From: Arthrobacter cryoconiti
GTDB taxonomy: Bacteria; Actinomycetota; Actinomycetes; Actinomycetales; Micrococcaceae
Length of the DNA: 64,000 bases
Reading direction: 5' to 3'
Assembly (NCBI RefSeq): GCF_020905375.1
Contig: NZ_JAJJBU010000017.1
Location: 1-64,000 of the forward strand
The notes below the pieces were generated by a model. That model had not been told where the DNA came from. It did not search any database and was given only the letters and a program-made list of their open reading frames with translations. The position numbers and the translations under genes were made by a program. Positions 18,600 through 28,700 of this stretch are shown in pieces. Position 1 is the first letter of the stretch, and every line of letters starts with the position of its first letter.

Positions 18600-18661
18600 T
18601 CCGAAGCTTGTACACCGTTGCATCAAGCAGGCGCTCCATCAAGGTGCAGAGCTGACGTGTC

Positions 18662-19369
18662 TTAGTCAAAGTCGACGTGGGAGCTGTAAGCAGCCAGTAC
18701 CGCGGCTTCCACGTCGTCGACTGTGATACCAGCAACCAGGTCCTCCGCGGCACCTGCCGTGCGCGGGTCCCAGACCAAGTCAAGGGCATCATAGGTGTCC
18801 ACAAGAACGTCACGGATGGGTGCTGAGCGTTCTACTACGATCACGGAACTAAAGAACCAGGCTCCGGAAACAACCCGCTGGGCCGTACCGACTAACTTCA
18901 GCGGACTAGGTGTACCCCGCCCAAACACGCTGAACTCGCCCGGGCAATACTCTCCCGGTATCTCACCAACCCCTGCGTCCACACCCAAGGAGCGGAGAGC
19001 TTCAGAAAAGAGATCTCCAAAAAAGCTGAACCGTGTTTTCGCAGCCGCGATGGCGTCTTGTGCTGGCTGGATGTGATCCACCACCAAAGTGCCTTGGTGG
19101 TAAGCGGCTGCGCGCCCGCCAGCACGCCGAACCGCTGGGAAAAAGCCGTGCGCACGGCTGGCGGCTTGCGCACCAGCGAAGCCTGGCAGCCGAGTGTCAC
19201 GCTGACCGAACGCCACGGTGGGCTGTGGACGGTACATGCGCAGTAGCGCTGGGCGCTGCCCATTTTTCACTTCCGCAAGCAAGTCCAAGCCGTGGTTGAG
19301 GTCTTCTTCTGCCCCCAAGGATTGTTTCTGGCGAAAGATCTCAAGGACCGGCGCCAGTTCGACGCTCAC
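18662..19369 (-). CDS. Lipoate-protein ligase A-like protein
   Basis: 235 residues of the BPL_LplA_LipB fold: RRAGGRAAAYHQGTLVVDHI corresponds to the substrate-binding RRxxGGGAVYHD region, and SPLKLVGTAQRVV carries the conserved Lys. The GRAAAYH version deviates from the canonical GGGAVYHD, so activity on lipoate is not certain; it might be a paralogue with an altered acyl substrate. Overlaps the upstream thioesterase gene by 4 bp (ATGA), so the two are co-translated. No separate LplA C-terminal domain is present. Confidence 0.75.
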   Translation of the reverse strand: MSVELAPVLEIFRQKQSLGAEEDLNHGLDLLAEVKNGQRPALLRMYRPQPTVAFGQRDTRLPGFAGAQAASRAHGFFPAVRRAGGRAAAYHQGTLVVDHIQPAQDAIAAAKTRFSFFGDLFSEALRSLGVDAGVGEIPGEYCPGEFSVFGRGTPSPLKLVGTAQRVVSGAWFFSSVIVVERSAPIRDVLVDTYDALDLVWDPRTAGAAEDLVAGITVDDVEAAVLAAYSSHVDFD

Positions 19370-20184
19370 TTGCTCGGTGCAATGGGCCGAACGGTTAGAA
19401 TTTGCTCAGCACGCCCGAAGGGACCTTGGGAATCGTGCAACACGGAGGCTGTCAAGCCGATGCCGTCCCCGGCAAACGTGACGCGTGTTGCCAAGCCCAA
19501 CCATTCTCCAACGGGTTCGCGGTACACATGAATGGATAAGTCGACGTTGGGGAACATGTAGCTACCCTGGCCAGGCGTCACTCGTGAGGAGACGCCGTTG
19601 GCCGCGTCGACAAGACCAAGGAGGCGCACGAGCGGGCTGGACGGTTCGCCGTCAACCATAGGGTAGTTGGTCCGCAGCCAGGCCAGTCCACGCCCCGCTC
19701 GGTGTTCGGGGGCTGTGCGGGCCTCTAGTGAAGCGATGAACCCTCCTGGCCAAACGTTCATGCCTTCCCATTCCACGGACTCTTCCACGGGCGGCATGGG
19801 ATCGTCCTCGCATCCAGCAACTTCCGCTGTTTCAAGGGTCTTCATGCGCCATGCCGTCAGCCGAACGGCTGTCCGTCCGCCAGCGACCATTTCCGCTTGC
19901 AACAACTCGATGGTGCGCCCCGGGCGAAGAACCGTGGTGTTAATGGAAAACTCACCAGCCGGTATCAGACCAAGAATGTCAAAGTTGAAACGCGTCAGGC
20001 GCATGCCCTCCCGTGGCTCGAACGCCTCCAGCTCTCTGACTAGAAGGCCTGCTACTGGTGCCATGTGCTGTTCGTGGGCGTTCCAAGCGCCTTGCGCATG
20101 GATCGTGGATTCAAAGCGGTTGCCGCCAAGGTGCCTGTAGTACGCAGACACGTCGGAGGGGACCGAGGAAGTGGATGCTTGCAT
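19366..20184 (-). CDS. Acyl-CoA thioesterase family protein (double hotdog, TesB-like)
   Basis: 272 residues in two hotdog halves. N-terminal half: FESTIHAQGAWNAHEQHMAPVAGLL, with the AWN...H pattern, then LTRFNFDILGLIPAGEF. C-terminal half: DAANGVSSRVTPGQ and PNVDLSIHVYREPVGEWLGL, the D...NG and W-G-L blocks of the acyl-CoA thioesterase C domain. Hydrolyses acyl-CoA, chain length unknown. Co-translated with the lipoate ligase-like gene and 20 bp downstream of the VTT membrane protein gene on the same strand. Confidence 0.8.
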   Translation of the reverse strand: MQASTSSVPSDVSAYYRHLGGNRFESTIHAQGAWNAHEQHMAPVAGLLVRELEAFEPREGMRLTRFNFDILGLIPAGEFSINTTVLRPGRTIELLQAEMVAGGRTAVRLTAWRMKTLETAEVAGCEDDPMPPVEESVEWEGMNVWPGGFIASLEARTAPEHRAGRGLAWLRTNYPMVDGEPSSPLVRLLGLVDAANGVSSRVTPGQGSYMFPNVDLSIHVYREPVGEWLGLATRVTFAGDGIGLTASVLHDSQGPFGRAEQILTVRPIAPSK

Positions 20185-20204
20185 GACTAAAACTCTACAG
20201 TCAG

Positions 20205-20783
20205 TTAGGGATTGATAACTGACGGAGAGGCTGCAGCCTCAGGATTCATGACCGGGCAGTCATTGAGTGCGGCTACATCAAGCTTTCGGCGCCGAGAGAC
20301 GCGGATCAGATGAATTGCTAGCAGTGCAGCGCCGACAGTAAGGAGCAAAATAGCCAATGCCCACGGGGAACCCGCCGCAGCGGCGATCGCCGCGTCAAAG
20401 GCTGCCAGTCCGATCGTTGCGTAAATACCAGCCCACGCCATTGCACCGACCACGGTGGCCGGAATGTAGCGTCGTAACGGCATCCGTCCAAAGCCTGCCG
20501 CTAGATTGACAGCCGTTTGGAAGCCGATGGTAAGAAAGCTCACGCTGACGGCCGGGGCACCCCAGCGCGCTATTGACTGCTCTGCTCTCGCGACCGCTGG
20601 TGAGTCAAGGTACCTTTGCATCCGCGTTTTACGCCCACCGGCGGCAATGCCACGGCCAGCCCAGTAGGTGGCGTTGGAGCGGAGCATAACTATGCAGAAT
20701 AGAATCACATAGGCCCACAGGAATGGTAGGGATGCGATGCTTTCCATCACGAGCTGGCTACCTCCTGGAGCAAAGTGAACCAT
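20205..20783 (-). CDS. DedA/VTT-domain membrane protein
   Basis: 192 residues, four to five hydrophobic segments. The motif FLTIGFQTAVNLAAGFGRMPLRRY with later GAMAWAGIYATIG fits the F-x-R-x-x-P...G...M-x-x-x-x-F region of DedA/VTT proteins, though the first Arg is not in its usual place (SFLTIGFQT), so it is a divergent member. DedA proteins are linked to undecaprenyl-phosphate or phospholipid translocation and proton homeostasis. ATG start with AAGGAAA upstream. The hydrophilic tail after about 160 is cytoplasmic or extracellular by prediction only. Confidence 0.72.
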   Translation of the reverse strand: MVHFAPGGSQLVMESIASLPFLWAYVILFCIVMLRSNATYWAGRGIAAGGRKTRMQRYLDSPAVARAEQSIARWGAPAVSVSFLTIGFQTAVNLAAGFGRMPLRRYIPATVVGAMAWAGIYATIGLAAFDAAIAAAAGSPWALAILLLTVGAALLAIHLIRVSRRRKLDVAALNDCPVMNPEAAASPSVINP

Positions 20784-20838
20784 AGAAATATTTCCTTATG
20801 GCTTCTATGCAATCTTATCGAACGCCTGTCAGTATCCC

Positions 20839-21558
20839 CTAATGGCCATCCATAGTGCAGTGAGCGGAAATCCAGTCGGTCAGCTCAGATTCACCCTGGG
20901 TAATCACTGGATCGTCGATGGGAGGCATCTCATGGGCATGACGAGCAATGGCTGAGGACAACGAGTTCAACAACGCCTTCAGGTCGGTGTCTGTTTGCAG
21001 ATCGCTGATGTCCTTGATTGATTTGGCTACCGTAGTGGGCAGCTCGCTTCCGCTGGTTCCTGTGCCGGGAAGGTGGAGGGCTACAAGTGAAACACCGATA
21101 ATCGGCATTTGAACGCACGTCCGTCGCAGTTCTGGGGCAAGACTTTCAAACCAGTCAAATTCAGCATCATCACCGGGTTCTACTTCGGCGTTTGCTGCTT
21201 CCTCAAGCTGCGCCCGCTGCGCTGGTGTCAGCTGCGCTTTCCATTGATCGACAGCCTTATTGAAGGCGGCTTTTCCAGCGTCCGTGTAGATGTCGTAGTC
21301 GTTCCCGCTGGGGGCCGGAGGCGCGTCTGCGAGTAATAAGTTTGACGAATTATCGCTGTCATCCGCTTCGATAAAGTAGCCGCTGGCTTGGCCCGTTGGG
21401 CTCTGAACCGGCATCGGAGAACTCAATACACTCGAGGACCCCGCCCCCGCAAGAGAACTTTCCTGCGGATCGGCTTCCGGCGAAGAGCATCCGGTGAGCG
21501 CTATCCCTCCCAAGCTTAGAAGGACGGATAGTGAGAGCATTCGGTGATGTATAGCCAC
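20839..21558 (-). CDS. Secreted lipoprotein of unknown function
   Basis: 239 residues. N-terminal signal of type II: LSVLLSLGGIALTGC with lipobox L-T-G-C followed by SSPEADP. The mature part is acidic, with a Ser/Gly-rich linker, then a helical region (AQRAQLEEAANAEVEPGDDAEFDW), and a cysteine pair late in the chain. No recognised domain. GTG start; an ATG six codons on is an alternative that shortens the n-region. Lies divergent from the acyl-CoA synthetase gene. Function not assignable. Confidence 0.75.
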   Translation of the reverse strand: MAIHHRMLSLSVLLSLGGIALTGCSSPEADPQESSLAGAGSSSVLSSPMPVQSPTGQASGYFIEADDSDNSSNLLLADAPPAPSGNDYDIYTDAGKAAFNKAVDQWKAQLTPAQRAQLEEAANAEVEPGDDAEFDWFESLAPELRRTCVQMPIIGVSLVALHLPGTGTSGSELPTTVAKSIKDISDLQTDTDLKALLNSLSSAIARHAHEMPPIDDPVITQGESELTDWISAHCTMDGH

Positions 21559-21630
21559 GCGGCCAGCCTACCCAAAGACGTATCTCAATGTGAAGACCGC
21601 GCATGGTGGGTGATCTATGACCTTCAGAAT

Positions 21631-21654
21631 GTGAGTTAGTACACATTAACTCAC
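21631..21654. promoter_or_regulatory. Inverted repeat, probable TetR-type operator, upstream of acyl-CoA synthetase
   Basis: Arms GTGAGTTA (21631-21638) and TAACTCAC (21647-21654) are perfect 8-bp inverted repeats spaced by 8 bp. The site ends 20 bp before the ATG of the synthetase and abuts its GGAGGT sequence. Size and spacing suit a TetR-family fatty-acid regulator; the regulator is not in the window. Confidence 0.5.
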
Positions 21655-21674
21655 GGAGGTACTAGCATCGCCTT

Positions 21675-23321
21675 ATGACCTCCGATGTTCAGTCTTCTTA
21701 CACGTCAGGTACCTCCACCACGCCGTTGCTCGGTGACACGATTGGTGCGAACCTCCTGCGCACAGTGACAAAATTCCCGGACCGGGAGGCACTTATTGAC
21801 GTGCCTTCGGGTCGGCGCTGGACGTACACTGCACTAAATAGCGACGTCGATGCCCTGGCCCGCGGCTTACTCGCCGTCGGTGTGAGTAAAGGAGACAGAG
21901 TCGGTATCTGGGCACCGAATGTTCCCGAATGGGTGCTCATCCAATACGCCACCGCAAAAATCGGTGCCATCCTGGTCAACGTCAACCCGTCCTACCGCAA
22001 ACATGAGCTCAAGTACGCTGTCCAACAGTCCGGCATGCGCATGATCGTGGCATTACCCCAGTTCCGTGGCTCGGATTATGCTGCCATGATTGAGCAGGTT
22101 AGCCCCGAATGTCCGGGGCTGACCGAAGTCGTCTATATCGGTACAGCTTCCTGGGAAACGCTCGTAAAGGGTGGAGAGGCGTTCCCCGCTTCCGCCGTCG
22201 AGCAGGCCATGGCGAGCCTTAGCGCAGATGAGCCCATCAACATCCAATACACTTCCGGGACGACCGGATCACCCAAGGGCGCCACACTCAGTCATCACAA
22301 CATCCTCAACAACGGCTATTTTGTCACGGAGACTCTCAACTTCACCGAGCAGGACAGATTATGCGTCCCCGTGCCGTTCTACCACTGCTTCGGGATGGTC
22401 ATGTGCAATTTGGGCGCCACCTCGCACGGAGCCGCAATCGTCATTCCAGCCCCCTCATTTGATGGCGCAGCAACATTACAGGCCGTCCAAGATGAACGCT
22501 GCACCACGCTCTATGGTGTTCCGACCATGTTCATTGCCGAACAAAACTTGGAGAACTTTCACTCCTACGACCTCTCCAGCCTTCGCACCGGCATCATGGC
22601 CGGTTCCCCGTGCCCGGTGGAAGTCATGAAACGGTGCATGAGCGAAATGCACATGGGGGCGGTATCGATCGCCTACGGCATGACCGAGACCTCGCCTGTT
22701 TCCATGCAGACACAGCCGGACGACGACGTGGCGCACCGGACCGAAACCGTGGGCCGGGTTCACCCTCATCTTGAAGTGAAGATTGTGGACCCGGTGACAG
22801 GTCTAACAGTTCCACGCGGGGAGCCGGGCGAATTTTGCACGCGCGGTTACAGTGTGATGCTGGGGTACTGGAATGATCCGGAGAAGACCGCCGCAGCCAT
22901 TGACCCGGCCCGGTGGATGCATACGGGCGATCTTGCCGTGATGTTTACTGACGGGTATGTCAACATTGTGGGCCGCATCAAGGACATGGTGATCCGTGGC
23001 GGAGAGAACCTCTATCCTCGCGAGATTGAAGAATTCCTCTACACCCATCCCGATGTTGCCGATGTCCAAGTCATTGGGGTCCCAGACACTAAATATGGGG
23101 AGGAACTATGCGCCTGGATTCTCATGAAGCCCGGTGCAACACCTTTGGATTCGGCCGCTGTGGCGCAGTTCTGCGAGGGGCATCTTTCCAGATACAAGGT
23201 ACCGCGCTACGTTTTGGTGGTGGATGAGTTCCCGATGACAGTCACTGGCAAGGTGCGCAAGATGGATATGCGAGCCACCACGATGGAATTATTGGGCCTT
23301 GGCCTGCCCGAAACCCGGTAG
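21675..23321 (+). CDS. Fatty-acid-CoA ligase (AMP-binding, FadD-like)
   Basis: 548 residues of the ANL superfamily. P-loop YTSGTTGSPKG near residue 192, A5 motif YGMTETSP, A7 motif MHTGDLAV, A8 hinge VNIVGRIKDMVIRGGENLYPREIE, and the catalytic Lys near 525 in VTGKVRK. Activates medium- or long-chain fatty acids to acyl-CoA through an acyl-adenylate; chain length not deducible. Order of motifs and length are normal. ATG start is 14 nt from the GGAGGT, which is long. Followed 9 bp later by a methyltransferase gene. Confidence 0.9.
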   Translation: MTSDVQSSYTSGTSTTPLLGDTIGANLLRTVTKFPDREALIDVPSGRRWTYTALNSDVDALARGLLAVGVSKGDRVGIWAPNVPEWVLIQYATAKIGAILVNVNPSYRKHELKYAVQQSGMRMIVALPQFRGSDYAAMIEQVSPECPGLTEVVYIGTASWETLVKGGEAFPASAVEQAMASLSADEPINIQYTSGTTGSPKGATLSHHNILNNGYFVTETLNFTEQDRLCVPVPFYHCFGMVMCNLGATSHGAAIVIPAPSFDGAATLQAVQDERCTTLYGVPTMFIAEQNLENFHSYDLSSLRTGIMAGSPCPVEVMKRCMSEMHMGAVSIAYGMTETSPVSMQTQPDDDVAHRTETVGRVHPHLEVKIVDPVTGLTVPRGEPGEFCTRGYSVMLGYWNDPEKTAAAIDPARWMHTGDLAVMFTDGYVNIVGRIKDMVIRGGENLYPREIEEFLYTHPDVADVQVIGVPDTKYGEELCAWILMKPGATPLDSAAVAQFCEGHLSRYKVPRYVLVVDEFPMTVTGKVRKMDMRATTMELLGLGLPETR

Positions 23322-23330
23322 CCTTGGCGC

Positions 23331-23960
23331 ATGAATAGCGAGAACTTGTGGGTGGCGAAAAATCGTACGAACCCTGGCCATTCGGCTTCTTTCATGGCTC
23401 GCTTTGCGAATCTGAAGGCCGACGGTGTTGACGTGGATGGCGAGGCTCGGTTCGCCGATTCATTGGTGGCCCCGGCGTCGCGCATCTTGGATGCAGGGTG
23501 CGGCATGGGTCGGATTGGTGGGGAACTGAGTAGGCGCGGGCACACGGTGATTGGCGTTGATCTGGACGCCGAGCTCATCGATGCCGCACGTCAGGAACAT
23601 CCCGGTGCCAGCTGGCGTTTAGGTGACCTGACCGAACTGAACATCCCAGGAGAGCAATTCGACTTAATCGTGTGTGCCGGAAATGTCATGGCGTTTTTGG
23701 CGCCGGGTTCGGCACCAACCGTACTCACTCATTTTCGGGAGCACCTTGCCCCGCAGGGCCGGGCAGTCGTGGGGTTCGGGGCAGGCCGCGGCTATGGTTT
23801 TCCGGACTTTTTCGCAGACGTAGAAGACGCTGGTCTCTTTGTCACGGGGAATTTTTCCACGTGGCAGCTGCATCCGTTCACGCCCGAATCTGATTTTTTG
23901 GTGGCACTTGTGGGTCCGGAATCCACAGCCGGCTATGAAGGGGCATCAACCACCTGTTAG
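23331..23960 (+). CDS. Class I SAM-dependent methyltransferase
   Basis: 209 residues. Motif I ILDAGCGMGRIGGELSRRGH, acidic end of strand 2 in VIGVDLD, motif near FDLIVCAGNVMAFL. Small generic Methyltransf family; the acceptor is unknown. Starts 9 bp after the acyl-CoA synthetase stop and is probably co-transcribed. Its stop abuts that of the convergent Nudix gene without a spacer. Confidence 0.82.
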   Translation: MNSENLWVAKNRTNPGHSASFMARFANLKADGVDVDGEARFADSLVAPASRILDAGCGMGRIGGELSRRGHTVIGVDLDAELIDAARQEHPGASWRLGDLTELNIPGEQFDLIVCAGNVMAFLAPGSAPTVLTHFREHLAPQGRAVVGFGAGRGYGFPDFFADVEDAGLFVTGNFSTWQLHPFTPESDFLVALVGPESTAGYEGASTTC

Positions 23961-24506
23961 CTAGGAGTTCAGGATATCTTCGAGCCTTTTTCGCAACGTT
24001 GGCCATGCTGTCACGAACCCTGGGTGCAGCCTCAACTGATCAACACGGTGCAGCGGGACCCACTCAAGCGCCAGGCTCTCCGGGTCGCTGATAACGGCTT
24101 CAAAAGGTGTCACCACGCTCACAGCAACGGTGGTGTAAGTCCAGTAACCAACGTCATAGACGGACGTGAAAAGAGTTTCCACGTTCTCCGCAGGAACTAG
24201 AGCCTCCTCCCAAGCCTCGCGCAGGGCGCCGTCAACGGCGCTTTCATGTTGGTGGCGGGCCCCACCAGGAAGACCCCAAGTGCCCCCGTGATCGGACCAG
24301 ATGGCGCGGTGTTGGAGCAACACCCCCCGGTCGGCGTCGAACACCAAAAGACCAGCAGAGCCGAACCGGCCCCAAAATTTTCCGGCTTCCCCGTCAACCC
24401 AAGCATCCCCGGGGTCGCGGTGGCCAGTGACGGGTCCTGGACGCACCACAGCTGCAGCATCCCGGCTGAATCGGGCTGCTGCAGCTGTTGGATCAGATGT
24501 GGACAA
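23961..24506 (-). CDS. Nudix hydrolase linked to the nrd operon
   Basis: 181 residues. The Nudix box reads G-x5-E-x7-R-E-A-W-E-E-A-L-V: all catalytic Glu/Arg positions of G-x5-E-x7-R-E-U-x-E-E-x-G-U are kept but the late Gly is Leu. The preceding WGLPGGARHQHESA is the usual lead-in. Activity is therefore likely, on an unknown nucleoside diphosphate derivative. The start is 3 bp after the nrdF stop, so it is probably the last gene of nrdHIEF; a role in cleaning the dNTP pool is an inference from that. Confidence 0.82.
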   Translation of the reverse strand: MSTSDPTAAAARFSRDAAAVVRPGPVTGHRDPGDAWVDGEAGKFWGRFGSAGLLVFDADRGVLLQHRAIWSDHGGTWGLPGGARHQHESAVDGALREAWEEALVPAENVETLFTSVYDVGYWTYTTVAVSVVTPFEAVISDPESLALEWVPLHRVDQLRLHPGFVTAWPTLRKRLEDILNS

Positions 24507-24509
24507 GGG

Positions 24510-25538
<1,029 letters not shown>

Positions 25539-25551
25539 CTAAGCCGAAGGT

Positions 25552-25578
25552 ACGACGGCGGGTGGTGCCCGCCGTCGT
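25552..25578 (-). terminator. Hairpin between nrdE and nrdF
   Basis: Perfect 11-bp inverted repeat (25552-25562 and 25568-25578) with a 5-nt loop, in the 107-bp spacer. No T-run follows on the minus strand, so it could be a partial terminator or an mRNA-stabilising hairpin rather than a full stop. Confidence 0.6.
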
Positions 25579-25594
25579 GCTCTTCAGTTATGCG

Positions 25595-27766
25595 TCACAG
25601 CATGCAGCTGACGCAGCCTTCCACTTCTGTTCCTTCTAGCGCAAGCTGGCGCAGACGGATGTAGTAGATGGTCTTGATGCCCTTCTTCCACGCGTAGATC
25701 TGGGCCTTGTTGATATCGCGCGTGGTGGCGGTGTCCTTGAAGAACAGCGTCAGGGACAGACCCTGATCCACGTGCTGGGTGGCGACCGCGTAGGTGTCGA
25801 TGATCTTCTCAAACCCGATCTCGTACGCGTCCTGGTAGAACTCCAAGTTATCGTTCGTCAAGTACGGAGCCGGGTAGTACACGCGGCCCAGCTTGCCTTC
25901 CTTGCGGATCTCGATCTTCGAAGCCACAGGGTGGATTGAAGACGTGGAGTTGTTGATGTAGCTGATGGAACCGGTGGGCGGGACAGCCTGGAGGTTCTGG
26001 TTGTAGATCCCGTGCTCCATGATGGAAGCCTTCAACGCACGCCAGTCATCCTGCGTGGGAATCGTGATGCCGTCAAAGAGTTCCACAACACGCTGGGTCG
26101 AAGGGACCCATTCGCCATCCGTGTACTTGTCAAAGAACGTCCCACTTGCGTAGCTCGACTTCTCAAAGCCAGCGAAGGTGGAACCTGTCTCCATGGCAAT
26201 CTTGTTCGATGCAAGGAGGCAGTGGTAAACCACGGTGTAGAAGTAGATGTTGGTGAAATCCAAGCCCTCTTCCGAGCCGTAATGGACCCGCTCACGGGCC
26301 AAGTAGCCGTGCAGGTTCATTTGGCCAAGACCAATGGCATGCGATTGATCGTTACCCTTGGCGATCGAGGGAACGGAACCGATGTGGGACATGTCAGAGA
26401 CAGCTGTCAGGGTGCGAATGGCCGTATCAATGGTGCTGCCGAAGTCCGGAGAGTCCATGGTCTTTGCAATGTTCAACGAGCCCAAGTTGCAGGAGATGTC
26501 CTTGCCCGTTTCGGCGTAGGAGAGATCATCGTTGTACTTGGTGGGCGCGGAAACCTGAAGAATTTCCGAGCACAAGTTACTCATGATGATCTTGCCGTCG
26601 ATCGGGTTGGCCCGGTTCACCGTGTCTTCAAACATGATGTAGGGATAGCCAGATTCAAACTGGATCTCCGCGAGGGTCTGGAAGAACTCGCGGGCCTTGA
26701 TCTTGGTCTTCTTGATCCTGGCGTCGTCCACCATTTCGTAGTACTTCTCCGTGACAGAAATATCGGAGAACGGCACGCCATAGACTTTTTCAACGTCGTA
26801 TGGAGAGAACAGGTACATGTCCTCGTCACGCTTGGCGAGCTCAAAGGTGATGTCCGGGACCACAACACCCAAGGAGAGCGTTTTGATACGGACTTTCTCA
26901 TCAGCGTTCTCGCGTTTGGTGTCTAGGAAACGGTTGATGTCGGGGTGGTGTGCGTGCAGGTATACGGCGCCTGCACCCTGACGTGCGCCGAGCTGGTTGG
27001 CATAGGAGAAGCTATCTTCGAGGAGCTTCATGACAGGGATGACGCCGGAAGACTGGTTCTCGATCTGCTTGATCGGAGCACCCACTTCGCGGATGTTTGT
27101 CAGAGCGAAGGCCACTCCCCCACCACGCTTGGAAAGCTGAAGGGCCGAGTTGATGGAGCGCCCGATCGATTCCATATTGTCTTCAATGCGCAACAAGAAG
27201 CAGGACACTAGCTCGCCGCGCTGTTTCTTCCCGGCATTGAGGAAGGTTGGTGTGGCCGGCTGGAAGCGACCTCCGATGATCTCATCCACCATCTTCAGCG
27301 CCAGTTGCTCATCTCCTCGGGCCAGATGAAGGGCCACCATGCATACGCGGTCCTCGTAGCGCTCCAGGAAACGGTTGCCGTCAAAGGTTTTGAGCGTATA
27401 TGAGGTGTAGAACTTGAACGCGCCCAAGAAGGTCTCGAACCGGAACTTTTTCTTGTAGGCGTGGTTGTACAGGTCACGGATGAAGTTCATCGTGTACTGG
27501 TCAAGGGTCTCGCGCTCGTAGTACTCGTTCTTCACCAAGTAGTCGAGCTTCTCTTCCAGGTCATGGAAGAAGACGGTGTTGTTGTTCACGTGCTGCAAGA
27601 AGTATTGACGGGCAGCGGCGCGGTCAGCTTCAAACTGGATTTTACCGTCCGCGTTGTACAGGTTCAGCATGGCATTGAGCTCGTGATAGCCCATGCTTTC
27701 CCCTCCCGTGGGCATAGCTTGCGACTTCTTCACTGCTGCGTCTGATTCAGAGACAATCGTGTCCAA
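25595..27766 (-). CDS. nrdE: Ribonucleoside-diphosphate reductase class Ib, alpha subunit
   Basis: 723 residues, full-length NrdE. Active-site features: ELVSCFLL with the first cysteine, NLCSEI with the thiyl-radical cysteine, and C-terminal EGCVSCML, the C-x2-C pair recharged by NrdH. No N-terminal ATP-cone, as is normal for class Ib. Reduces NDPs to dNDPs in the cytosol. The start region overlaps the end of nrdI by 37 bp; an in-frame ATG further in (MPTGG, codon 18) is an alternative. Confidence 0.97.
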   Translation of the reverse strand: MDTIVSESDAAVKKSQAMPTGGESMGYHELNAMLNLYNADGKIQFEADRAAARQYFLQHVNNNTVFFHDLEEKLDYLVKNEYYERETLDQYTMNFIRDLYNHAYKKKFRFETFLGAFKFYTSYTLKTFDGNRFLERYEDRVCMVALHLARGDEQLALKMVDEIIGGRFQPATPTFLNAGKKQRGELVSCFLLRIEDNMESIGRSINSALQLSKRGGGVAFALTNIREVGAPIKQIENQSSGVIPVMKLLEDSFSYANQLGARQGAGAVYLHAHHPDINRFLDTKRENADEKVRIKTLSLGVVVPDITFELAKRDEDMYLFSPYDVEKVYGVPFSDISVTEKYYEMVDDARIKKTKIKAREFFQTLAEIQFESGYPYIMFEDTVNRANPIDGKIIMSNLCSEILQVSAPTKYNDDLSYAETGKDISCNLGSLNIAKTMDSPDFGSTIDTAIRTLTAVSDMSHIGSVPSIAKGNDQSHAIGLGQMNLHGYLARERVHYGSEEGLDFTNIYFYTVVYHCLLASNKIAMETGSTFAGFEKSSYASGTFFDKYTDGEWVPSTQRVVELFDGITIPTQDDWRALKASIMEHGIYNQNLQAVPPTGSISYINNSTSSIHPVASKIEIRKEGKLGRVYYPAPYLTNDNLEFYQDAYEIGFEKIIDTYAVATQHVDQGLSLTLFFKDTATTRDINKAQIYAWKKGIKTIYYIRLRQLALEGTEVEGCVSCML

Positions 27767-28212
27767 AATTCTTCCAATCCTTCGTGAACGCGGTCCACGT
27801 CTTCCGACGTGCCCATCAATTCAAAACGGTAGAGATGCGGTACTTGGCATTTGACCGAGATGATGTCCCCGGCCAGACAATACGTTTCACCAAAATTTGT
27901 GTTCCCGGCCCCGATAACGCCACGGATTAGGGTACGATTTTGTGCAACATTGAGGAACTTTATGACCTGTTTAGGAACTGCTCCGTGCCCTGAGTCTCCG
28001 CCATAGGTAGGCAGGACTAGAACAAAAGGCGCCTTGGCCAACAGTGTTTCATCGCGCGTGTACACCGGCAACCGTGCCGCTTCCACGCCCAGTTTTTTTA
28101 CAAACCGGTGTGTGTTTTCGGAAATCGAGGAAAAGTAAATCAACTGGCTGCTGGTGCTCGGGCCAATTTCCAGGCTGGTTGCTGATGTCGCTGCAACGGA
28201 TGAGGGTGTCAT
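27730..28212 (-). CDS. nrdI: NrdI flavodoxin-like protein
   Basis: 160 residues from the ATG at 28212, selected because AGGAAG precedes it; a GTG at 28281 extends the frame by 23 codons but has no ribosome binding site. Flavodoxin-like FMN loop [13 protein letters not shown], the conserved [16 protein letters not shown] and [18 protein letters not shown] blocks identify NrdI, which supplies oxidant for the NrdF manganese cofactor. Overlaps nrdE. A 213-bp spacer to nrdH contains a CCGTTC-CTGG-GAACGG hairpin at 28360-28375. Confidence 0.94.
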   Translation of the reverse strand: MTPSSVAATSATSLEIGPSTSSQLIYFSSISENTHRFVKKLGVEAARLPVYTRDETLLAKAPFVLVLPTYGGDSGHGAVPKQVIKFLNVAQNRTLIRGVIGAGNTNFGETYCLAGDIISVKCQVPHLYRFELMGTSEDVDRVHEGLEEFWTRLSLNQTQQ

Positions 28213-28425
28213 CGCTTCCTGCTGTCCTGACTTTACGTGCTCCTGCTGTTGTGGGGCCAGCCATTTGACGGCCAGCCCCACGCTTGCGCCGGTCGGCGCT
28301 AATGAAATTCTTCGACGAGCGAGTGTTTCCCTACGTACTCATTTAGGAAATCCCTGATTCCGTTCCTGGGAACGGGATCTCTCAGTACGAAGTTCCAAGG
28401 TGCGACGGAGTTTTTCCGCCACGGA

Positions 28426-28671
28426 TCACGCTACGTTCGCGGCGACACCTTGGTTAATTGCGGCAATCTTATCTGGACGGAATCCCGACCAGTGGTCGGC
28501 GTCAGTGATGACGACCGGCGCCTGCTGGTATCCCAGACTCAGTAGCTGTTCAAGCGCGTCAGCATCTTGTGTGATGTCCACGCTCTGGTAAGTGATGCCT
28601 TTTTTGTCCAACGCCCGGTAGGTGGCATTGCACTGCACACACGCAGGCTTGGTGTAAACCGTAACGGTCAT
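28426..28671 (-). CDS. nrdH: NrdH glutaredoxin-like electron donor
   Basis: 81 residues. Redox site C11-V-Q-C14, cis-Pro in QQAPVVI, and WSGFRPDKI near the end are diagnostic of NrdH, which behaves like a thioredoxin and reduces NrdE using thioredoxin reductase. ATG start with GGGGAT upstream. First gene of the operon; NrdR-like boxes lie about 170-210 bp upstream. Confidence 0.95.
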   Translation of the reverse strand: MTVTVYTKPACVQCNATYRALDKKGITYQSVDITQDADALEQLLSLGYQQAPVVITDADHWSGFRPDKIAAINQGVAANVA

Positions 28672-28700
28672 GATCGAGATCCCCTTTTATACAAAAATTC

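Noticed and set aside
26012-26926. 304-residue frame on the plus strand
   Set aside because: Lies wholly antisense to nrdE, has no motif, and arises from the codon bias of the real gene.
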